A stretch of DNA of 13,717 nt from Entrophospora sp. SA101 (taxonomy: Eukaryota; Glomeromycota; Glomeromycetes; Entrophosporales; Entrophosporaceae). A program made the translations under genes and the position numbers. The stretch spans positions 1-13,717 of the forward strand of contig CAUDNR010000945.1 in the NCBI GenBank assembly GCA_958430865.1. Reading direction: 5' to 3'. Below, one piece after another: positions 7,700-13,717 of the stretch; position 1 is the first letter of the stretch; every line of letters starts with the position of its first letter. The notes beneath the pieces are model-generated. The model did not search any database, was not told the DNA's origin, and worked only from the letters and a program-made list of their open reading frames with translations.

Positions 7700-10559
7700 A
7701 TGTCTCATTACGAAAGTAATAATCTTCCTGAAAATGAATATTCACAATTCAGTGAATATCCACCACAAATTAGCACACAAATTTCACAGGACAATCCCGA
7801 TGAAGTTTCCTCACCTTTATTAACTGATACTCAAAATTCTTCTGGTCTTCGTTATGGTGACATTCCTAGACGTCAACCAAGACGTTATAAAACTACCAAG
7901 AGAGTAGAGTTATATGAAGGAAATGTAGTTATAGACTGTCCAGTACCTTCAAAACTTTTATCAATGATTCCAAGGAAAGATGAAATCGAATTTATTCAAA
8001 TGAGATATACGGCATGCACTTGTGACCCTAATGATTTTGTAAAACAGCAGTATACACTTCGTCAAAAACAACTTCACAATCCTCCAAGATCAACTGAATT
8101 ATTTATTATACTTACTATGTATAATGTAATTAGTTATCTCAAATATTCGAGTATTATACAATGATTTAAAAATATAATTATTAATATTTTTTAAATTAAC
8201 AAATTTTTTATTTTTATGTACAGGAAAATGAAGTCCTTTTTGCTCGAACTTTTCATGGTGTGATGAAAAACATTGCACATTTATGTACCCGTAATAATTC
8301 ACGAATGTGGGGTAAAGAAGGGTGGAAGAAAGCAGTAGTGTGTATTATATCAGATGGTAGATCAAAAATTAATGAAGTCACTTTGAAATATTTAGCAGCA
8401 ATAGGAGTTTATCAAGAGGGTGTTGCCAAAAATAAAATTGATGGAAAAGAAGTCACTGCTCATATTTATGAATATACAACCCAAATTTCAATTGATAGTG
8501 AAATGAAATTTAAAAAATCCGAAGATGGAATATTTCCTGTGCAAGTGATATTTTGCTTAAAAGAAAAGAATGCAAAAAAAATTAATTCTCATCGTTGGGC
8601 TTTTAATGCATTTTGTCCTATCTTATATCCTAATGTTTGTGTTCTTCTTGATGTTGGTACTAAACCAGGAACCACTTCTATTTATCATTTATGGAAAGCA
8701 TTTGATCTCAATCCAAATATAGCAGGCGCATGTGGTGAAATTATTGCTATGAAAGGTTCTGGAGGTGTAAATCTACTAAATCCATTAGTAGCTGCTCAAA
8801 ATTTTGAATATAAAATTTCCAACATTCTTGATAAACCATTAGAGTCAGTATTTGGTTATATCACTGTATTACCTGGTGCATTTTCAGCTTATCGTTATGT
8901 TGCACTTCAAAATGGCAAAGATGGCAATGGCCCATTAGCATCATATTTCTTTGGCGAGACTTTACATGGTGATGATGCTGACATTTTTAAATCAAACATG
9001 TATTTGGCTGAGGATCGTATTTTATGTTTTTTGCTGGTTGCAAAACCAGAATCTTCTTGGGTATTACATTATGTTAAATCTGCTTATGCTGAAACTGATG
9101 TGCCAACAAGTGTGTCTGAATTAGTAGCTCAGAGAAGGCGTTGGTTAAATGGATCACTCTTTGCTGGTTTATATGCTTTATTTCACACTTTGGATATTTG
9201 GAAAACTGATCATTCTAAATTTCGCAAAATTTTATTACAAATTGAAATGGTTTATCAGGCCTTTAATTTGGGATTTTCATGGTTTGGACTGGTAATTACA
9301 TATTTTAAAAATATATGTTTTAACAAATATAATTTCCTTTTTCATAAGATTTAAATTACGTTTTTAGGCAAACTTATATTTATCATTTTATATTATTGGT
9401 AATTCACTCACAAATGGAAGTGCAATTGAAGGTTTATGGAGTGCAACTACTGGTGAAATTGTTTTTCAATTCTTACGATATGTTTATTTAACACTATTAG
9501 TTCTACAGTTTATTTTGGCAATGGGAAATAGGCCTCAAGGGTAAATACTCATTGTTATTTTGCTTTTATTCATTACTTTATATAAATTTAATGATGGAAT
9601 TCTACATGTAAAGTATTGAATAATAAGTACTGCTTCTCTTTTTTGTGAAGTCTAATCAACTAGTGGATAGTGTTTATCATCTAACTTTTTTAACTCTAAA
9701 CTTTAAATATAGAACAAAATGGGCCTACATAGTTTCAATAATATTTTATGCTGGAATTATGGTTTATGTGTTATTTGCAACAAGTTGGTTAACCTATCGA
9801 GGTGTTCAAATTCAAACCAATGATCTAAGTGATCCTGATGCAACAATTTCAACAGCAAGTGTTATATTTGGAAATCAAACTTTTAGAAATATCATATTGT
9901 CAGTAATATCCACTATAGGCTTGTATTTATTGGCTAGCTTTATGTTTTTAGAACCTTGGCATATGTTTACAAGTTCAATACAATATTTGTTGTTGATTCC
10001 TTTTACCATTAATGTATTAAATGTTTATGCTTTTTGTAATGTACATGATGTCAGGTAAAAGGAATTTATCTGAAAGCATTGATTTGATTATTTGTTAGAT
10101 ATTTTGGTAATTTAAAAATTTATTTAAAATAGTTGGGGAACAAAAGGTGAAACAAAAGTAAAACAAGACCCGGGACCAGTAATCATAACAAATCCAGAAA
10201 AGGGTACAGCTGAAGTTGAAGAGCCAACTGAACCAAAAGATGTTAATCAAGCATATCAAGATGCAGTAGAAGAAATATCATCATTCTACACAGAGCCACC
10301 TAAAAAGCGATCAAAAGATGAAAAAATAGATGATTATTATAAAGCTTTTCGTACAAGGGTTCTTTTGGTTTGGATTTTAACAAATGCTGCCTTGGTAGCA
10401 GCAATAACTAATTCAAGTGAAACCTTAACTCAGTTATTACCACAACAAGATAGATCTAATCTTTACATGACTTTTATACTGTGGTCAATTGTTGGTTTGG
10501 CTGCATTTAGATTTTTTGGTAGTTGTATCTACCTATTATTTAGAGCCTTGGTTGGCTAA
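7700..10559 (+). CDS. Chitin synthase (class I/II type), 5 exons
   Basis: Exons 7700-8125, 8224-9291, 9368-9540, 9713-10054 and 10133-10559 join to 811 residues; all four introns are GT-AG. This membrane glycosyltransferase polymerises UDP-N-acetylglucosamine into chitin for the wall. The order is: a disordered acidic N-terminus (1-55), the conserved N-terminal chitin synthase region (about 60-135, with [15 protein letters not shown] and CPVPSKLL), then the catalytic domain with ENEVLFAR at 143, LLDVGTKPG (Asp285), AEDR (404-407) and the product-site motif QRRRW (445-449). The C-terminal half has about six or seven membrane segments, with GNRPQG and VHDVSWGTKG loops; the last segment ends the protein. 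Lack of a myosin or cytochrome b5 domain excludes classes IV, V and VII. I chose ATG 7700 because family members begin in a cytosolic disordered tail. ATG 7634 would add 22 mostly hydrophobic residues. Confidence 0.95.
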
Positions 10560-10730
10560 ACAATTTTATGATTTATTATTAATAGAGAAATCAATATATA
10601 ATAAATTTTAATTTATCTAATTGTTCAAATAAATTAAATGAGTTAATGTTAATTATGTGATATATGTGATATAACCAAATTGTGATAATGACCTTTATAA
10701 GTTTTTTAATAGGTGATAATTGCAATAATT
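10560..10730. other. 3' region of chitin synthase
   Basis: AT-rich sequence with AATAAA-like signals (near 10600 and 10628) that could direct polyadenylation. No gene is seen before the tRNA. Confidence 0.4.
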
Positions 10731-10810
10731 GGTGACGTGCCCGAGTGGTCAAGGGGCCAGGTTTAGGGTCTGGTATGGGAACATGCGTGGGTTCGAACCC
10801 ACCGTCACCA
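10731..10810 (+). tRNA. tRNA-Leu (anticodon UAG)
   Basis: The 80-nt cloverleaf folds with a perfect 7-bp acceptor stem (GGTGACG with CGTCACC) and discriminator A at 10810; CCA is not encoded beyond that. The anticodon stem CCAGG/TCTGG carries the loop TTTAGGG, giving anticodon UAG, which reads CUA (Leu). The 13-nt variable region, with an ATG/CAT stem, fits a class II leucine tRNA. Internal Pol III boxes are clear: A box TGCCCGAGTGG at 10738-10748 and B box GGTTCGAACCC at 10790-10800. There is no intron. The T arm is odd: GTGGG and CCCAC pair fully only if the loop has six bases (TTCGAA) instead of seven. Confidence 0.92.
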
Positions 10811-10816
10811 TTTTTT
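10811..10816 (+). terminator. RNA polymerase III T-run terminator
   Basis: Six T residues directly follow the tRNA 3' end, the usual Pol III stop signal. Confidence 0.85.
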
Positions 10817-11410
10817 CTATAATCATTTTAAACAATTTATCCATACATGATGGATGAGCATGGAAACAAAGATAACTCACTTGGTGATTGGTTTTGAGTT
10901 AATACCATCTCTATATGTAACTCATTATGAAGGTTAATTTTAGCTTAGAAACCATACACACTTTGCTTAATAAAATTCAGAGGTATTTTTAGTCAAAATC
11001 ATGATTTTAACAGTTATCTTATTTTATTGTCTATACCTACATTAGGGGCATACTTCAACAAAATCAGCACAAATACTCCATTAACAATTTATAGAGTGAC
11101 AATAACATGATATTAGTCAACAGCTAGTGCATTGAATAAGCAAGCATTACATTAGTATAATATTTTTTCATAGGGCAAAAAGAATTGTAAAATGTATAAA
11201 ATTTATCTAACTCACTTTCTATACAATGATCCATTTAAGCTTAGGAAAAAATGTCCATGATGGCAAGAATATAATATAGACATTAATAATTTATATTAAA
11301 TTCTGAGTCCATTATATTACACCACCACCCTCCAAAAAAGTATTCACATTACAGACTGGGGTTATGCCATAAATGGAAATTGATTTTCGAATTTTGATTG
11401 GTCATTCAAA
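10817..11410. other. Spacer without recognisable gene
   Basis: AT-rich sequence with no convincing frame on either strand and no RNA gene or terminal repeat that I can identify. Confidence 0.5.
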
Positions 11411-11414
11411 AATA

Positions 11415-11472
11415 CAGTGCGGATCATCTATACTCAAAAGTTAAAACTTTTGAAATATTATGTGATCCACAC
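11415..11472. repeat. Imperfect palindrome, possible element end
   Basis: CAAAAGTT (11435-11442) and AACTTTTG (11445-11452) are exact inverted copies around AA. Outside them GTGCGGATCA (11417-11426) matches the complement of TGATCCACAC (11463-11472) at nine of ten bases, nearly on the same centre. The left edge reads TA then CAGTGCGG, similar to the TA/CAGTGTGG edge, read from the minus strand, at 13360. It could be a tiny hairpin element or the diverged left end of the Tc1-like element. Confidence 0.45.
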
Positions 11473-11728
11473 ATTATGATTTCACAAAACCAAAACTGTC
11501 CTCCCTCGAAATATATAAAATTCAAAATTTTATATAACAAAATAACATTTTTACTTTGTAAACTTTTCAAATAAAAATAAACACTTTTTGATTCAAAAAA
11601 TGTTGGTTCCTTGGGGTGAAAAAAAAGTAGTAGTCAGGTTTTTTTTACATTTATAGTTTAGTTTTATTTATTTTTTTTTTCAAAAATCAAAATTTTCCAA
11701 TTACAATAATTGGTTTAATGTCAAAGCT
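11473..11728. other. AT-rich spacer with short palindromes
   Basis: No gene seen. Short inverted repeats include TATAAAATT/AATTTTATA near 11516-11536 and CCAATTA/TAATTGG near 11697-11713. Confidence 0.4.
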
Positions 11729-12116
11729 TTATTTATTAAACATTATGTTTTTTGCTAATACTTCTTCTTTAAATGGTGTATTGGCCTTCAAGTGTTGTAA
11801 TAGCAAAGGTACTAGAAAATTTTTTTGTTTATATGCTGTAGTAACTCCCAAGGCATTAAGTAACCAAATTAATTCAGTTGAAAAGTATTAGTAAAATGAA
11901 TTTAGCATCCTCCAATTCTGCCCAAATATGAAGTTGATTGAGAGCTAAACTGGGTTTTGTTGATAGGCTTGTCTTTTTTATTACATTTTCTTTTTTGTTA
12001 TTATTATTATTATTATTATTATCAACTTTTTTTGAACACATCATCTTAAGATTTTCTCTAAGGCTTGCAGTACCTTTTTCAGGAACTAGATCATTTGTTT
12101 CATGCCATGTTTTTTG
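11729..12116 (-). pseudogene. Unidentified coding relic, frameshifted
   Basis: On the minus strand a stop-free frame runs from about 12116 to the TGA at 11874-11876 (about 80 codons). It contains an asparagine run encoded by the TTA/AAT microsatellite and ends LHIWAELEDAKF. Overlapping its end, another frame opens (STELIWLLNALGVTTAY) and continues to the TAA at 11729-11731. The composition of both pieces looks protein-like and the join needs a single frameshift; no GT donor lies where an intron would have to start. I do not recognise the family. It lies downstream of the Tc1 pseudogene on the same strand, so it may be a host gene broken by that insertion or part of the element. Chance open frames cannot be excluded. 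Confidence 0.35.
11998..12022. repeat. (TTA)n microsatellite
   Basis: About eight uninterrupted TTA units. They give leucine in a forward open frame (spurious) and asparagine in the minus-strand relic. Confidence 0.85.
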
Positions 12117-12212
12117 TCAACTTTTGTTATAAAATGTAATTATTCTTTTAAATAAAAATTCAATATTGATTTTATTGGAAGTTGAAAACCAACTGATTTT
12201 ACTAGTATATTT

Positions 12213-13183
12213 TTAGTATGATGTGCATTCACCATTTTTTTCGATTACAAATTCACAACACCATCTCATTGATCCTACTAAGTTAATTAGAGTGGATTCA
12301 GGAATATTTCTCCACTCCTCTATCATAAATCGCTCCAATTCATCCTGATTTTTTGGCATATGCCTCTCTACATTTCCCTTAACAATACTCCAAAGATTTT
12401 CAATTTAGGTTCAAGTCAGGACTGTTGGATGGCCTCAGGCATATCCTCCTGAAGAAAGGCTTTGGCAAGGCAGCTTGTATGTTTTGGGTCATTGTCCTGT
12501 TGGAATCGCCATCTATTTCCTAGCATCTGCTTAATCTCTGGAGTATGTCTGCAAAGAATATCTACATAAAATTTAGCATCCATAATTTCCTTAAAGCAAA
12601 ATAAATTTGTCTTTCCCTTCACACAAAATCCACCCCATGCAAAAATCTTTGTTCAGTATTTGGGCATAGGATAAATTGGCCACTCACCTTTATACTATCA
12701 CTCTACCATATTTCGGAAGAGTTGGGAGGCAGTCTCATCTGAAAACAATGTCTTCTTCCAATTATCATTAAGATGTTTCCTAGCCCATTCTACTCGTTTT
12801 CATTTTGTGATCAACAGTAAGCATTGGAGTTGCTTTTGGAAGATTTTTCAAGTATCCAACATCAGCTAAATGCCTTCCAACCATTCTATAGGATACCTCT
12901 ATACCTGTATTTGATAACTTGTTGCCAAAGTTCTTATTGAAATAGAGGAATTCCTACAAATATATTGTCCCAATGCCCTTGAAGCATTTACTGTGATCTT
13001 CTTCAGCCAACTGCTACTATGTGTATGCTGTGTTGTTCCCAAATTCTTGAGCTTTTTAAGGTTATCATATATAGTGGAGAGGGGTATATTTGTTCTTCTA
13101 TGTATTTCTTTAGCATCTCATACACCCTCATTTCACAAATGTAATAAGGTTTGACATTGAGTTTCTTGCTTGGAGGTTGTCAT
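12213..13183 (-). pseudogene. Tc1/mariner-family transposase, decayed
   Basis: Read on the minus strand from a probable ATG at 13181-13183 to a TAA at 12213-12215, the region spans about 323 codons, near the usual 340 for Tc1 transposases. An N-terminal helix-turn-helix region is barely readable. The catalytic domain shows LFSDETASQLF (first Asp at 12737-12739), WRFQQDNDPKHTS (second Asp at 12494-12496) and SPDLN followed by IENLW (Glu at 12399-12401), the DDE triad. Breaks include an extra A just before RVEWARKH, stop codons after the first Asp, a small deletion with frameshift before SPDLN and an insertion between SPDLN and IENLW. The longest intact piece is 68 codons (12416-12622). It cannot make an active enzyme. 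Confidence 0.88.
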
Positions 13184-13360
13184 TTCATGAGTTGTTTTTC
13201 AAAGAAGTAAAAATAGTAGTAAATGCAAAAGATTGTCAAAATTTAATAATTAATCTCGTGTTTCATTATCTATTTTAAACATTGTAAATTGGACTTAAAT
13301 TGGGGTGGTTAGATGTGACACTATGGCATTCAAAATTTTCCTTTTTTTTGTCCCACACTG
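12213..13360 (-). mobile_element. Remnant Tc1-like transposon, one end recognised
   Basis: Upstream of the transposase (higher coordinates) lies a segment ending in TCCCACACTG at 13351-13360, followed by TA at 13361-13362. Read from outside this is TA then CAGTGTGGGA, a typical Tc1/mariner edge at the TA target. No close partner is found next to 12213. A weakly similar motif at 11415 may be the other end, or that end is lost. Confidence 0.6.
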
Positions 13361-13362
13361 TA

Positions 13363-13717
13363 ATTATTAACAACAGGGGGGGAGTTTATTCAATTGTTAT
13401 AGATTATTATGAATGTTATTAACATGATCCACATTTTTTTCACTTGGTCTAAAACCAAGCCTTTTTATACCTCTTGAGGTATTACAAATAACATGACCTT
13501 TACAATATTTTGTCAAATAAAATTTGCTTATTAATCCTATTTTCTGTATTACTAGCTTACTAATTGCTAATTACTAATGTTACTAAATAATTGGGTCAAC
13601 TGAGCAAACAAATAATTTGATTAATAATTCGAAGTAAATAACTATGGTGCAAGTCACTTAGTCGCTGAACTTTTTATTGGCTGTGTAGATCCTATATCCT
13701 CTCCAAAAATGGAAATG
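13363..13717. other. AT-rich right flank with two hairpins, no gene seen
   Basis: No coding frame or RNA gene is recognised. A G7 run lies at 13376-13382. TTACTAA-like words recur at 13550-13590. Confidence 0.4.
13443..13482. repeat. Two adjacent perfect hairpins
   Basis: CTTGGT (13443-13448) pairs with ACCAAG (13454-13459), followed by a T5 run. ATACCTC (13467-13473) then pairs with GAGGTAT (13476-13482) around TT. Both stems are perfect and only 7 bp apart. Confidence 0.6.

Noticed and set aside
8099..8302. 67-codon minus frame
   Set aside because: It is opposite the chitin synthase exon 1/exon 2 junction and intron and has no motif.
9645..9712. Extra coding sequence before chitin synthase exon 4
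   Set aside because: The open stretch is out of phase with exon 3. Only the acceptor at 9711-9712 joins RPQG to TKWAY as expected for the family.
11938..12132. 64-codon forward frame with a leucine run
   Set aside because: The run comes from the TTA microsatellite, the start is not ATG, and the opposite strand looks more protein-like.
1..13717. CRISPR array, bacterial operon or defence system
   Set aside because: There are no spaced direct repeats of the right size, and all host genes are spliced in eukaryotic style.

Overview
The window looks like nuclear DNA of a fungus. The base composition is very AT-rich, protein genes are split by many short (63-172 bp) introns with GT...AG borders and poor exonic codon bias, and the gene set includes a chitin synthase and a mitochondrially targeted GatB. 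The mix of AT-richness, many small introns and decayed Tigger/pogo and Tc1-type transposons is what I would expect of an arbuscular mycorrhizal fungus such as Rhizophagus. That placement is inference from style, not from a marker gene.

Layout, left to right. Positions 1-318 hold a run of short repeats ending in a Tigger-like terminal motif at 280. At 319-1199 (+) is a two-exon ATP-pyrophosphatase of the diphthine-ammonia ligase family. At 1405-3945 (+) is a 13-exon gene for mitochondrial glutamyl-tRNA(Gln) amidotransferase subunit B, including one GC-AG intron. From 3946 to 5303 there is no recognisable gene, only short tandem repeats. At 5304-6881 (+) is a Tigger/CENP-B-like DDE transposase that is complete except for one in-frame TGA, followed by its right terminal repeat (to 7071). 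The corresponding left end is not visible. From 7074 to 7699 is the upstream region of a five-exon chitin synthase gene at 7700-10559 (+). A tRNA-Leu(UAG) gene lies at 10731-10810 with a Pol III T-run.

The last 2.9 kb is transposon-rich debris: a palindromic end-like motif at 11415, a frameshifted unidentified coding relic on the minus strand (11729-12116), a Tc1/mariner transposase pseudogene on the minus strand (12213-13183), its terminal motif ending at 13360, and two adjacent perfect hairpins at 13443-13482.

The three host protein genes are unrelated in function: a nucleotide-dependent ligase, organellar tRNA charging, and cell wall synthesis. There is no sign of a gene cluster or of a new defence-like system. 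The points most worth checking are the single-stop transposase, the GC-AG intron, the tRNA with a T-loop one base short, and transposon ends that sit directly against a host start codon. All exon boundaries were worked out by hand from frame continuity, splice dinucleotides and remembered family motifs. No alignment or transcript evidence was available.
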